Assembly (NCBI GenBank): GCA_013151865.1
Contig: JAADHN010000150.1
Location: 1-32,761, forward strand
Length of the DNA stretch: 32,761 nt
Source: Kiritimatiellota bacterium
GTDB lineage: Bacteria; Verrucomicrobiota; Lentisphaeria; Oligosphaerales; JAADHN01
Reading direction: 5' to 3'
This document shows, one piece after another, positions 1 through 8,575 of this stretch. Position numbers and translations under genes: made by a program. Numbering within the stretch: position 1 is the first letter of the stretch; each line of letters opens with the position of its first letter. The notes beneath the pieces were generated by a model. It saw only the letters and a program-made list of their open reading frames with translations. It was not told the DNA's origin and ran no database searches.

Positions 1-24
1 GCGTCCATCGGCGTTTATCCGCGG
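1..24 (-). repeat. 10-bp periodic intergenic repeat, copy 1 (truncated by window edge)
   Basis: Read on the minus strand this gives GCGGATAAAC then GCCGATGGAC then GC: a 10-base unit of the form GCNGATNNAC. The same unit occurs three times in a row at 4108-4137 on the plus strand. Both copies lie outside genes. The left end of this copy is cut by the window, so its full length is unknown. Confidence 0.5.
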
Positions 25-50
25 TTCCTTTTTCCGGACCGCAGTTCGTC

Positions 51-150
51 GGAGCGCGCAAGTGGAGACGCGGGCGGCGGTCGACTTACGGTCGCCGTCT
101 TCAGTCCGCTTGCCGTGAGGCACGGCCCTCCCCCCCCGACAGGATCGCCC
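51..150 (+). repeat. Dispersed repeat family R2, copy a
   Basis: Shares an ordered set of blocks with 13973-14073 and 15288-15383: GCGCAAG(T/C)GGA, then GTCGACT...CGGTCGCCGT, then a TC(A/G)GT..G.(T)TGCC segment, then GAGGCACGG(C/T)CCTC, ending near a CGGGATCGC-like stretch. It lies just downstream of the heparinase-like gene. Similarity was judged by eye. It does not look coding in any frame. Confidence 0.6.
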
Positions 151-184
151 ACCACAGGGTCATCGTGCGGATGCGTACAGGAGT

Positions 185-3100
185 TTACTCCGCCGCCCAC
201 ACGGTCATCGATTGGATTCGGAACGTGTCCCCGGGGCCGAAATCAACCAGCCACGCGTCCGTGACGCCGTTGCCGTCAGCGTCGGTGAAATCCGCGGGGT
301 CAGGCCGGTCTTCGAGCTGGATGGCCCCGGCACTCACGGACCGCACGCGTAGCGACACGGTCCGGGCCTCGTTTACGACCCGCATCCCGGGGTAGATCGC
401 GGGGAACGCAAACCGGGAGGAAGTCTTGATTTGTCTGGCCTCGCGGTCCACGCTGGACACACGGGCCCTTCCGGTCACGAATTCCGGTCCGTCGAGCGTC
501 ATCCGCACGTGGCCGTCTTCATGCTCGACATCTCCGACGGTATACATGCAAGTATGACGCGCATTCGAGAACAAGATCGGCCGGCCCCGGAGCGCCGACT
601 CGGCGGGCACGGGAACGTTCCCGGTCACTCGCAGGCGCACGGCGCGCTTTTCATAGTCCACACCGACAATCTCGCCTTCCAACGACCGGCGGCCGCGGAT
701 GGAACGACCTCCGATTCGAGCGTAGCTCCCGTCGAGCATACTCAGCGATACCGGGGCCCCGCCCGGTCCGAGACGCGCCACGCACAGCCGGGCGTCCGTG
801 CCCAGGCCGGCCGCCGAAACCGGTCCCGGCTTGCTTTGCCGGACAATGATGTCCTCTCCCTCGAGCCTGCGCACCCGAACGGCCACACCGCGTTCCAGGT
901 CGAAACGTTCGGCGTCCGCAATCTGCGGCCGGTCCTTGAACGGTTCAAGCACGGTCACATAGCGGCTACGCAACTTCGTTCCCTTTCGCCTGGCAATCAG
1001 GTACTTGAGCACCCACGGATTCTTGCCCGTCGGTGAGACGCGCCCGTCGCACACGAACAATTTCTGCCCCGGCTGTCCCAGGATGCGAATCCTCAGGCCG
1101 ACCCCGCCCGCATCCTCCAAGGCCCACCGCGCCCACCATTTGTCGCCCGAGAGCAACGTCTGCACCTTCTCGAGGTGCTGGAACCCGCTGCCCTTGTAAC
1201 CCGCGTAACTGCCCTGGTAACCGGGCGCGGCCAGGGCCGGGTCGTCGTAGAATTGGCCGTATGCCACATTCTCGCCGGCCAGCGTGCCTTTCCGCGGCGG
1301 CGACAATTCGCCGCCCTCGAACCGGAACTTGCCCAGCGGCCCGTGCAGGCTGTAGTCGTGCTGGTCCCCGCCGGCGACCGCGAAAAAATCGAGGAGGTAG
1401 CCCGAATCCGCCCCGAGGTCAACCAGCACCAGCGCCCGCCGGTACGTACCGGCCTCCGGATACGTGCCGTCGGCGGAGACGTCGATGAAGTGCACCCCCG
1501 GGGCGTCCATGAAGCCCCGGATTCGGCCGGGGACATTCCCGGTCTGCCGCTGTCGATTCACCACCACGCAATTGTGATTGATTGTATTCTTGGACCAGGA
1601 GTAGATGCCCGGCACGAGTGCGTTCATGAAATCGGGGTAGCCCAGGTCCGGCGTCATTTTCCGCCCATAGGCGAAAAGCGAAAAATTGAGTCGGTCGAAG
1701 TGGCCGTGGCCGCCCTTGAACCCGTAATAGATCGACACCGCCGTCGTGTTGCGGACGTTGTTCAGGATCCCGAGACCGTACCCGTCGAGCACTCGACTTC
1801 GCAGCGCGGGCGCCGGCGTTTCCGCCGCCGCTTTCTCCGCCGCCGCGAGCACGTCCGGCTCGAACAGGTTTTCGTACCCCTTGAATCCCCGCTTCCGAAA
1901 CGCACCGAGTTCTTTCAAGGCGTGGGCGAACCGGGGCTCGCGGTAATGCGCGAACGCGGCCAGATACACCGGGACGCTGCCGCCGATTCGCCCGCTCGTC
2001 AGGCTTCCCGCATCGCCGATGGAGGGGGTGTATTTCCCGATGCAAACCAAATCGAGAAACGCCTCGAACATCGCTTTGAACCTGGGCTGGGCGTAAAAGT
2101 CGTAACCCGCCTTCTCGAGGATTCGTGCCAAAGCCACGAAATTGGACACCCAACTGAAACAATACCCCGGGGAAGTCTCGAACGGCATGCCGTCCTTGTA
2201 GATGTAATTGTAGAAGGCGTACTCGACGCCCTCTTCGCCCGAACTTCCGCCGGACTCGTGCAGGATCCAGGCCAGGTCCGCCTCGACCGGCCCCTTTTCC
2301 CGCACCACCGACGCCATAGCCAACGCGCATTGGTGCATGCCGAAATTGCCTCGGATGCGACCGTCCTTGACACAGTCGATGCCCTCCTCGAGGATGTTCG
2401 CCTCGATGTTCTCGCGCGTCGCCTGGCTGGACTTGGCCAGCTTTCCGTCGAGCGGGCCGCCGTCCCGAAGGGCGTCAAAGATGTTGTCATAAGCCTCGGC
2501 CAACTTCCGCAGAGTCCCGGTCTCCCAGATATGGTTCAAGATCTTGCCCCGGTATCGCCCGCCGGTTTCAAAACCGTACCGAGACTGGTTCTCGTATTCC
2601 ATGCCCGGATAAACGTCCGCGATGCGATCCAGCATCACGGCGCACTTGTGCGCGTATTCGGGATCGCCCGTAAGCAAATAGGCACGCGACAAGCGCAACA
2701 CCCCGGGCAGGATGAATCGGTTCCAGTGCCAATGACAAGCGTACCCGACCAACCAGTAGATTTCGCCGTTCGATCTCTTCCAACCCCAGCCGTCGTCCAC
2801 GTATTTTCCCTTCAATAAGGCGGTGTCCCGAAACCCGGACCGCAGGTAAGCGAAAAAGTCGTTGTCCGGGTATTCTTCGCCTCCGACCGGACACATAATC
2901 TTGAACGGCTTGTCGATGTCCAGTTTCCACGGATACGTCCCGTGTTTGTAGATGGCTTTGCCATGCACCGGACAGCCCTGAGTCGACACATTGAAGGCCC
3001 GGGGCACGGCGCCCGGCGGGATCCGAGCGCGAAGTTCGTCGTCACCCAACGCCATCCAGTACTTCCCGCTTCGGACGATTCGGTCACGAATCGCTTTCGC

Positions 3101-3853
3101 GCTGTCGGCCTTTTCGCAACGCGCTCGGGCCAACTCGACCTGTTTGTCGGTCAGGAGCGTGCGCCGGTCCTTGGGGGGATATCGAGGTTTGCGAACTTCG
3201 CGGACGCGCATGGCGTCCGACAGCACCAAGCGCGGCGCCCGGAACTGGGCCCACTCGACGGCCCCGGTGTGCATGGCGCCCATTCTCAGGGCAACCACTA
3301 CCTCCCGTCCCGCACGCCGGCGCAAAACCGGGGCAAGGTCGCGGCTCTCCCACTTCGCCCACTCGAGCGTGTCTTCCCGACCTCCGACGATCTGCTGCGT
3401 GAACAGGAGAGCGTCCCGCCCCCGCCGCGCCGGGGGGCGGGCCTTTTCCGGCGCAGCGGAAAGGGCGTCCCACCCTTTCGGGGTGAACACGCAAAAGGTC
3501 AATCCCGGCGCCCGGTTGTTCTCGCTACACTCACGTCGGTACTCGAGCCGCACCGACGCCGCTACGGGTACCGTCTCAGGCAATCGGATGCGACGCCCAA
3601 CATAGATGTACCCGGACAGGATCCGCGTTTCGTCCCCGGCAATGGACAGCACCCGGGCCCCGGCCTCGACAGTCGTGTGGACCTGGAAGCCGGGGGTCCG
3701 TCCCACCGCCAAGTCCGCCGCCGTGAACGTCCGGTGTGTCTCGTAGCGCTTTTCAATTTGCTGAGCCAGCGACCACGTCTGTTCCGCACCGTGAGCCGTA
3801 GCGCCGGCCATCAGCACGGCAATTCCCAAGCCCGACCATCCGCATGTGTGCAT
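185..3853 (-). CDS. Exported heparinase II/III-like polysaccharide lyase (1,222 aa)
   Basis: Likely a secreted enzyme that cleaves uronic-acid-containing polysaccharide by beta-elimination. The N-terminus (MHTCGWSGLGIAVLMAG, ending ATAHGAEQ) is a signal peptide with an AHG-A cleavage site. Residues about 30-230 look like a beta-sandwich of the carbohydrate-binding kind, about 240-660 are an alpha-helical toroid-like region rich in Trp, Tyr and His, and about 690-860 match the heparinase II/III beta domain, with YYGFKGGHGHFDRLNFSLF near residue 716 and SWSKNTINHNCVVVN after it. The remaining 350 residues are further beta-rich modules, making the protein much longer than the usual 600-750. The ATG at 3853 has GGGAG nine bases upstream. 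The next gene on this strand lies 485 bp upstream, so it is probably transcribed alone. The exact substrate (heparin, alginate, ulvan-like or other) cannot be read from the sequence. Confidence 0.85.
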   Translation of the reverse strand: MHTCGWSGLGIAVLMAGATAHGAEQTWSLAQQIEKRYETHRTFTAADLAVGRTPGFQVHTTVEAGARVLSIAGDETRILSGYIYVGRRIRLPETVPVAASVRLEYRRECSENNRAPGLTFCVFTPKGWDALSAAPEKARPPARRGRDALLFTQQIVGGREDTLEWAKWESRDLAPVLRRRAGREVVVALRMGAMHTGAVEWAQFRAPRLVLSDAMRVREVRKPRYPPKDRRTLLTDKQVELARARCEKADSAKAIRDRIVRSGKYWMALGDDELRARIPPGAVPRAFNVSTQGCPVHGKAIYKHGTYPWKLDIDKPFKIMCPVGGEEYPDNDFFAYLRSGFRDTALLKGKYVDDGWGWKRSNGEIYWLVGYACHWHWNRFILPGVLRLSRAYLLTGDPEYAHKCAVMLDRIADVYPGMEYENQSRYGFETGGRYRGKILNHIWETGTLRKLAEAYDNIFDALRDGGPLDGKLAKSSQATRENIEANILEEGIDCVKDGRIRGNFGMHQCALAMASVVREKGPVEADLAWILHESGGSSGEEGVEYAFYNYIYKDGMPFETSPGYCFSWVSNFVALARILEKAGYDFYAQPRFKAMFEAFLDLVCIGKYTPSIGDAGSLTSGRIGGSVPVYLAAFAHYREPRFAHALKELGAFRKRGFKGYENLFEPDVLAAAEKAAAETPAPALRSRVLDGYGLGILNNVRNTTAVSIYYGFKGGHGHFDRLNFSLFAYGRKMTPDLGYPDFMNALVPGIYSWSKNTINHNCVVVNRQRQTGNVPGRIRGFMDAPGVHFIDVSADGTYPEAGTYRRALVLVDLGADSGYLLDFFAVAGGDQHDYSLHGPLGKFRFEGGELSPPRKGTLAGENVAYGQFYDDPALAAPGYQGSYAGYKGSGFQHLEKVQTLLSGDKWWARWALEDAGGVGLRIRILGQPGQKLFVCDGRVSPTGKNPWVLKYLIARRKGTKLRSRYVTVLEPFKDRPQIADAERFDLERGVAVRVRRLEGEDIIVRQSKPGPVSAAGLGTDARLCVARLGPGGAPVSLSMLDGSYARIGGRSIRGRRSLEGEIVGVDYEKRAVRLRVTGNVPVPAESALRGRPILFSNARHTCMYTVGDVEHEDGHVRMTLDGPEFVTGRARVSSVDREARQIKTSSRFAFPAIYPGMRVVNEARTVSLRVRSVSAGAIQLEDRPDPADFTDADGNGVTDAWLVDFGPGDTFRIQSMTVWAAE

Positions 3854-4338
3854 ATCCGCTCACTCCCTGTTCGTACTGCCGAGAAGGAAACGCCCATGAT
3901 TCCGGTGCACCAGAGCAGCCTGCCGCGCTCCGGAGCAGGAGCGAGGACCAACTGCGTGCACTGCACAAGCAGACGCTCGAGCCACTTTCTCGTCGAACGA
4001 CACGCAACTATCTTTTATCTCTCGCCGAAATCCGCGTCCAGCATACTCCTGCCTCGTGCTCGTGCCTCATCCGCGCGCCCCCCGCGATTCTTTCCGGCGT
4101 TTCAACCGCAGATGGACGCGGATGCAGGCAGATATGCACTCGATTCCGAGAAGCAGTGCCGACCCCCGACCGGGGGCGGGTGCGGGGTGCGAGGTTGTCC
4201 GCGAGTAGCTCGCTGGACACCGATTCTCCTTTTCCCAAGATCGTCGTCGTCGTCGGGTCGAGCCCGGCGGTGACGCGGCCGTCCCACGCCCGCGTCCGTA
4301 CTCACCTGCGGTCCCTTTGCATCTCGTCCCTCTTCCTG
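3854..4338. other. Intergenic region upstream of the heparinase-like gene
   Basis: No convincing gene in either strand. It holds the 5' leader of the heparinase-like gene with its GGGAG ribosome site, the 10-bp periodic repeat at 4104-4137 and a short run of GTC triplets near 4240-4256. An AT-richer patch at about 4008-4020 could carry a minus-strand promoter, but no -35/-10 pair is clear. Confidence 0.5.
4104..4137 (+). repeat. 10-bp periodic intergenic repeat, copy 2
   Basis: Three consecutive 10-base units: GCAGATGGAC (4108-4117), GCGGATGCAG (4118-4127) and GCAGATATGC (4128-4137), preceded by AACC. The first unit matches the units at the left window edge on the other strand. Poorer single units (GGAGATGGACGC near 14139, GCGGAGATCGCAGAC near 26289) may be decayed copies. 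The period is close to one DNA turn. Confidence 0.6.
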
Positions 4339-6432
4339 TCACCGCAGCGGCGGCTCGAAGACATCGAAGCGCTCGACATGCACCTTGCCGTCTCCAACAG
4401 CGACAACTTCAAGCACATGCACCCGGTTCGGCAGCTGCTGGAAGAGATTGACGCGGAACTCTCCGGTCTTCCCCCGGAACTCGACCAGGGGTGTGCAGGC
4501 GCGAGTGACCCTGAACGTATAGGTGTCGCCCTTCCGGTTGAGGATCTTGCCGTTCCAGGGGTGGAGGAAGGGCACGCAGCCCGGACCGTGCCGCCAGAGT
4601 TCCGGGGGGACCCGAACCTGACCGCTGTCGCTCGTAAACGGCTTCAACACGTGGCCCGTGCCGTCGGCGCCGGTAACGTTCCCGAAAAATTCGTACCCTC
4701 CTGCGTCGTCCGTCATCCGAATGGTCCAGACCTGCGGTACCGGGTTCCTGCCGAGGGTGATGCCGTGGGGCCCGATGTCGGCCGTCGATCCCTGCGCCGG
4801 ACGGGCGTTGTCGGGGCCGCGGACGATCGGACCGGCGAAGAAAGCCGGCGCCTTGTCCGCCGGGACGCCGTCCAACAAGACCCGGGCTGTCCCACCGTCC
4901 GGCGACCTGACGCCGATAAGATCGATTCGATTGCCTGTGAACCTGACCCTGATCCGACTTCCCGCGACCCCACTGGTCGCCACGCCCTCCCCCACGGTCC
5001 AGCTTGAACCGACGGCCGTCGCAGACTCTTTGTCGCCGCTCACTTCCCGCCGCGTCACAGGCAGACGCCGTTCCCGACTGTCCGGGTCGTAAGCATACGC
5101 GTCTCGGACGGCAAAATGGCGAACGATGTTTTCGTTGATTACGAGCGCACCGTACTTGGATTGATGTACCCCGTCCATGAGCAGCCCATGCTCGGGATCC
5201 ACCTCGACTTTCATGTCATGATCGCGCAGGTACTGCGCCCATTCCTTGCGATTCTCGACAAATTCCACACCGTACGCCCTGCAAATTCGGCGCATTTCCG
5301 GGATGTCCGCGAAGTCGGTGGCGTCTTCGTCCTTGCCCCAGTACCTGACGTCATCGCTTTTCCAGTGAACGCTCGCCACAATGATGTCCGCGGTGGTATG
5401 TCGGCGCAAAGTTCGGAAGATCTTCTCCAGATCGCTTTCGAGTCCGATGCCGTAGAGCAGGACCAAGTCCGGCTGTTCGGGGACCACCACCTGCCTGGCC
5501 CAGCCCAGCACATAGCGCCAAGGAACGGACGAACCCACCTGTTTCTTGTAGACAATGGGCGGGGCGTTCGGGAAACGCCGGCGAAGATAGCACGCCAACA
5601 CGGTCCCGTCCCCCAAAAAATTGAGGTAACTGGGCCCGATCCCCCAGATTAAAAAGGGGCGCTCGGGAGCCAACCCCCGACTTAGTTTACGGATGCTCAG
5701 CGCCAAGTTCCGCCCGTCGTCCGGTCGCGGGGACAAGTCCCTCGCGGGATACCTGCTCCGCCATCTCCAGAAGCCCCGGTCCTGCTTGAGCGCCGCAACC
5801 CGCAGGCGCGCCGGAAGCGGCGGCAGCGTGGTTGTGCGCATCCCGTCGATCCGCAGCGTAATGTCCACCGCACCGGCGGGAAGGACGAAATTCAGGCAGA
5901 TGGTCGTCACGTCATGCCGGTCGTACACGCCCGCCTGATTCGGAGCGGCTTTGTCCAGGACGCGCACATTGGTGAGATCGATCACGACCCGCTGCCACGC
6001 CCCCGGGCCCGACACGTCCACGTCTTCGAGCCAGTCGGCAATGGCCAGTTTTTTGAAGTCCGGACTGCAGAAATAGGCATTGCGCGCCTTCAATCCGGTG
6101 CCCGCGACCACTTTCAACTGCAGTTCCACCGCCTCCGCCCGGGACAAGTCCAGCGGCTCCGGCAACGTCAGGCGCAGCTCGATCCCGTCCCGGGGACGTT
6201 CCTCCGCCACCTGCATGTGGACCTGCACGCTGGATTCGCCCGTGGTTTTGTCCTCTCGGTTCGATGTAAACGTATACCGTTGCAGGATGTTTTCGTCCCG
6301 CCAGTAGCTCTGTGTGCACCAGACGCCGCCGGCTTCGGACCAGTCGGACACGATCTCCGCTCCCATCGCCCCCAGGGCGCCCGCGCAGACGCCGCATACG
6401 ATCCCCGACGCAATCCCGGTCCCATTCATCAT
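4339..6432 (-). CDS. Exported SGNH-type hydrolase with carbohydrate-binding-like flanks (697 aa)
   Basis: Probably an extracytoplasmic esterase acting on acylated sugars. It begins with a signal peptide (MMNGTGIASGIVCGVCAGALG, then AMGAE). Residues about 25-215 form a jelly-roll-like domain with the AWQRVVIDLTNVRV pattern seen in galactose-binding folds. The central domain (about 250-440) fits SGNH hydrolases: WGIGPSYLNFLGDG near residue 262 stands where the GDS block normally is, LLYGIGLES follows at the usual third-block position, and MDGVHQSKYG near residue 420 supplies the Asp-x-x-His pair. The last 250 residues are beta-rich (GSRIRVRFTGNRIDLIG) and resemble another sugar-binding module. 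The GDS block is altered to GPS, so activity is not certain. The ATG at 6432 has GGGAG six bases upstream; an in-frame ATG follows at 6429. It lies between the lyase gene and the MFS gene on the same strand. Confidence 0.75.
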   Translation of the reverse strand: MMNGTGIASGIVCGVCAGALGAMGAEIVSDWSEAGGVWCTQSYWRDENILQRYTFTSNREDKTTGESSVQVHMQVAEERPRDGIELRLTLPEPLDLSRAEAVELQLKVVAGTGLKARNAYFCSPDFKKLAIADWLEDVDVSGPGAWQRVVIDLTNVRVLDKAAPNQAGVYDRHDVTTICLNFVLPAGAVDITLRIDGMRTTTLPPLPARLRVAALKQDRGFWRWRSRYPARDLSPRPDDGRNLALSIRKLSRGLAPERPFLIWGIGPSYLNFLGDGTVLACYLRRRFPNAPPIVYKKQVGSSVPWRYVLGWARQVVVPEQPDLVLLYGIGLESDLEKIFRTLRRHTTADIIVASVHWKSDDVRYWGKDEDATDFADIPEMRRICRAYGVEFVENRKEWAQYLRDHDMKVEVDPEHGLLMDGVHQSKYGALVINENIVRHFAVRDAYAYDPDSRERRLPVTRREVSGDKESATAVGSSWTVGEGVATSGVAGSRIRVRFTGNRIDLIGVRSPDGGTARVLLDGVPADKAPAFFAGPIVRGPDNARPAQGSTADIGPHGITLGRNPVPQVWTIRMTDDAGGYEFFGNVTGADGTGHVLKPFTSDSGQVRVPPELWRHGPGCVPFLHPWNGKILNRKGDTYTFRVTRACTPLVEFRGKTGEFRVNLFQQLPNRVHVLEVVAVGDGKVHVERFDVFEPPLR

Positions 6433-6461
6433 GGTTCTCTCCCTATCCAGCCTGGTTTATT

Positions 6462-6487
6462 CGCGCCCCTCGCCCTGGGAGGGCGCG
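6462..6487. repeat. GC palindrome upstream of the SGNH gene
   Basis: CGCGCCC (6462-6468) pairs with GGGCGCG (6481-6487) around a 12-base loop; CTC and GAG inside can extend the stem with one bulge. It sits 30 bases upstream of the SGNH gene start. It resembles the palindromes at 6657-6677 and 26208-26229, all with a C-rich arm, a CCTGG-type centre and a G-rich arm. Confidence 0.5.
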
Positions 6488-6530
6488 ACTCATGCCGGTT
6501 CAAGTTCTTACGTCGACCGGCGGTCCCGGC

Positions 6531-6622
6531 TGTGTCGAAACACCGTCTCGACCGGCGTTTGGCGGCAACGCTCCAAAGATCAGCCAGATGGATCGTCGCA
6601 GCGGGTGGTTCCTGTACAATTC
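6531..6622 (+). repeat. Dispersed 92-nt repeat family R1, copy C
   Basis: Aligns end to end, without gaps, with 15521-15612 (plus) and 28487-28578 (minus). Shared landmarks are TGT.T.GAAACACCGT.TCG at the start, GGC.GCAA in the middle and AAT/GATTC at the end. A hairpin is preserved: ATCGTC (6592-6597), loop GCAGCG (6598-6603), GGTGGT (6604-6609), with three G-C/A-T pairs and three G-T pairs. This copy is the most diverged; a hand count gives 53 of 92 bases equal to the 15521 copy. It lies between the SGNH and MFS genes, antisense to both. Confidence 0.65.
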
Positions 6623-6656
6623 AAGCCGCCTGGCGGATCGAGCGACGCCTTTTCCC

Positions 6657-6677
6657 GGCCCCCACCCTGGAGGGGCC
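6657..6677. repeat. GC palindrome just downstream of the MFS gene
   Basis: GGCCCC (6657-6662) and GGGGCC (6672-6677) form a perfect six-pair stem. It lies 25 bases past the end of the MFS gene on the minus strand, where a terminator would be, but no run of T follows on that strand, so a standard intrinsic terminator is not shown. Same palindrome class as 6462-6487 and 26208-26229. Confidence 0.45.
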
Positions 6678-6701
6678 ATGATCGGCCGCGCCGCCCGCTT
6701 T

Positions 6702-7937
6702 TCAGGCGTTCCGCTCTCCCCGCGAAAGCGTGGGAAAGTCGCGACCGCGCAGAATGAACCAGAGCGAGCCGGCAATCCCGAACCCGAAGGCCGTCAGGAA
6801 ATTGACCCGGGGCCCGAGGGTCCAGAGAAACGCCCCGCCGAAAGCCGCCGCCGACACTATCACGTCCCGCACCAAATAGTACGCACCGAACGTGGAGGCC
6901 TTCTTGCCCTCCGGGGCCAGGTCCATGATCAGGGCCTTGCGCGTCGGTTCCCCGAATTCCTTCAGCCCCCGGAGTACAAAAGCGGCGGCCAGCGGCCAGA
7001 ACGAGTGACAGTACAGAACGGCAAGGGGAAACAACGTGAAAAACACAAACGTCACGGCCACAAACGGTTTCTTGCTTCCCCTATCCGCCAGCCAAGCCAC
7101 CGGGATGTAAATGAGCATGGCCGTGATCATTTCAATGCTGGTGAGGATTCCGAATTGGAATGCCGTCACGGGCGACCGGATGACTTTCATGGCCCAGAGC
7201 ACGACGAACGGATAGGGTATCTGCTCGCAGAACCGGACCAAGACATCAGACACCAGCAGGTTTCGCAAGGCGGGATCCAGGTGCATGAAGACCCGGAACG
7301 GGTTCTTGTCCGGAGTTGACGTCGCACGCTTTTTCCCGTCCGGATCTTCTTCGATCAGCTTCTGCTGCAGGACAATGGCCACGCCTGCCATGATCACGGC
7401 CACCACAAACGCGACTCGGATACCGTCCCGCTCGCCCCACAAGCCGATGCACAGCCCGCCGACGAGCGGCCCCAGCGCCATGGGCACCCGGCGCACCAAC
7501 GAGTGCATCGAAACGCCCATGGCACGCTTGGTTTTTGGCAGGGCCCGGGCTACCAGACTCATCGAAGCCGGCAGCGAAATCGCGGTCCAGGAAAGGAAGA
7601 AGAACGCCCCGACAATCACCGCCTGCCAAGTCGGCACCAGAACGACCAGCAGGAACCCGGCCATGGCCATGAGATTGAAAAGCAGCAGGGCGCGCTTGGT
7701 CCCGAGTCGGTCGGACAAATAGCCTCCCGGAAACGAATACAGCGCCGAGAGCAGATTGTCCAGACCGTTCAGCAACCCCACCGAGAGTGCGCCCCCGCCC
7801 AAAGCGATCAGGTAGATGGGAAGAAAACGTTCCGAGAATCGTTCGCCCATGCCCACCAGGACGACCATGAACAAGAGTCCGCCGGTGCTGCGGTTGATTC
7901 CCAGGAAACGGAGCAGACGTTGGGTCCTTTTTTCCAC
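6702..7937 (-). CDS. Major facilitator superfamily transporter (411 aa)
   Basis: An inner-membrane transporter with about twelve hydrophobic segments in two halves. The loop after the second segment carries the MFS signature GYLSDRLGTKRALLL near residue 74, and a weaker equivalent, AWLADRGSKKPFV, appears in the second half. A hydrophilic central loop (about residues 195-215, EEDPDGKKRATSTPDKNPF) separates the halves. The start is GTG at 7937 with AAGGGGG just upstream; no better ATG is near. The substrate cannot be read from the sequence. The proteins it resembles are general drug or sugar-type MFS exporters and importers. Its position next to polysaccharide enzymes makes uptake of a breakdown product possible, but that is inference. 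Confidence 0.85.
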   Translation of the reverse strand: MEKRTQRLLRFLGINRSTGGLLFMVVLVGMGERFSERFLPIYLIALGGGALSVGLLNGLDNLLSALYSFPGGYLSDRLGTKRALLLFNLMAMAGFLLVVLVPTWQAVIVGAFFFLSWTAISLPASMSLVARALPKTKRAMGVSMHSLVRRVPMALGPLVGGLCIGLWGERDGIRVAFVVAVIMAGVAIVLQQKLIEEDPDGKKRATSTPDKNPFRVFMHLDPALRNLLVSDVLVRFCEQIPYPFVVLWAMKVIRSPVTAFQFGILTSIEMITAMLIYIPVAWLADRGSKKPFVAVTFVFFTLFPLAVLYCHSFWPLAAAFVLRGLKEFGEPTRKALIMDLAPEGKKASTFGAYYLVRDVIVSAAAFGGAFLWTLGPRVNFLTAFGFGIAGSLWFILRGRDFPTLSRGERNA

Positions 7938-8575
7938 GGCGCCCCCTTAATTGCCTCCAAGAACGACTGTTGGCGGGCCATTATTCAACGTGTGGTCATT
8001 ACCATAGCCGCAACGCGCGGAAAACAGAGGTGTCGGGACTGGTTTGAGTTTGGAACAGTTGGGTTCCGCCGACGTTGCATTTTCGCGTTTCCCGGGTGCC
8101 TTGTGGTGCGCAAGTTTCATCCTCAAGTGTGGCGTTCCGGGAACTCTTGGACAAGAGAAGTCTCCTGGCGCCCGGGCGGCGGCGACATGGCGGCACGGCG
8201 TCTTGGTTTTGACTTCCCGACCGATCTGCAGTATTCTTCTCACTGAGAACCCACTTCACTTCGCGGTCGGCTTCAGTTTCGTTGCTGCACAGGAGGGCCT
8301 GCATCTGCATTCTCGCCCTCCACTGCCCCCGACACAGACCGTCGTTTTCCGGACACACCGTTACTCTGTCGAGCAACGCCGCCGTGCTCCGGGAACGAAG
8401 AACTCCCGGCCGGCTGAATGTTATCGCCGGCGACGCTTGTGGATGAGTTCCGCCCATACTGCAAACGCCGGCGGACCTTGCTGGCGCTATATATGAAATC
8501 CAGGAAATGAGGGCTGCGCGCACGAAACGCAATCCGGCGTAGCCCGTGTTGCCCATCGCGGAGAAACGGTCGGTT
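7938..8575. other. Divergent intergenic region between MFS and glycosidase genes
   Basis: Holds the 5' leaders of two divergently transcribed genes. Open frames on both strands here (for example 8044-8496 plus) have no recognisable domain, no good ribosome site and odd composition, and I do not call them. The plus-strand stretch TATATATG at 8488-8495 is a possible -10 region for the glycosidase gene, but no matching -35 is seen. GGAG at 8560-8563 serves as ribosome site for the ATG at 8576. Confidence 0.5.

Noticed and set aside
1175-2818. 547-codon plus-strand frame inside the heparinase-like gene
   Set aside because: Antisense shadow caused by high GC at third positions; the minus frame carries the signal peptide and the heparinase motifs.
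3892-3903. CATGATTC-like end of R1 upstream of the heparinase gene
   Set aside because: Only the last few bases match; no hairpin or GAAACACCG block precedes it.
8044-8496. 150-codon plus-strand frame upstream of the glycosidase
   Set aside because: No domain, no ribosome site, unusual composition and overlap with equally open frames on the other strand; probably noncoding or repeat remnant.
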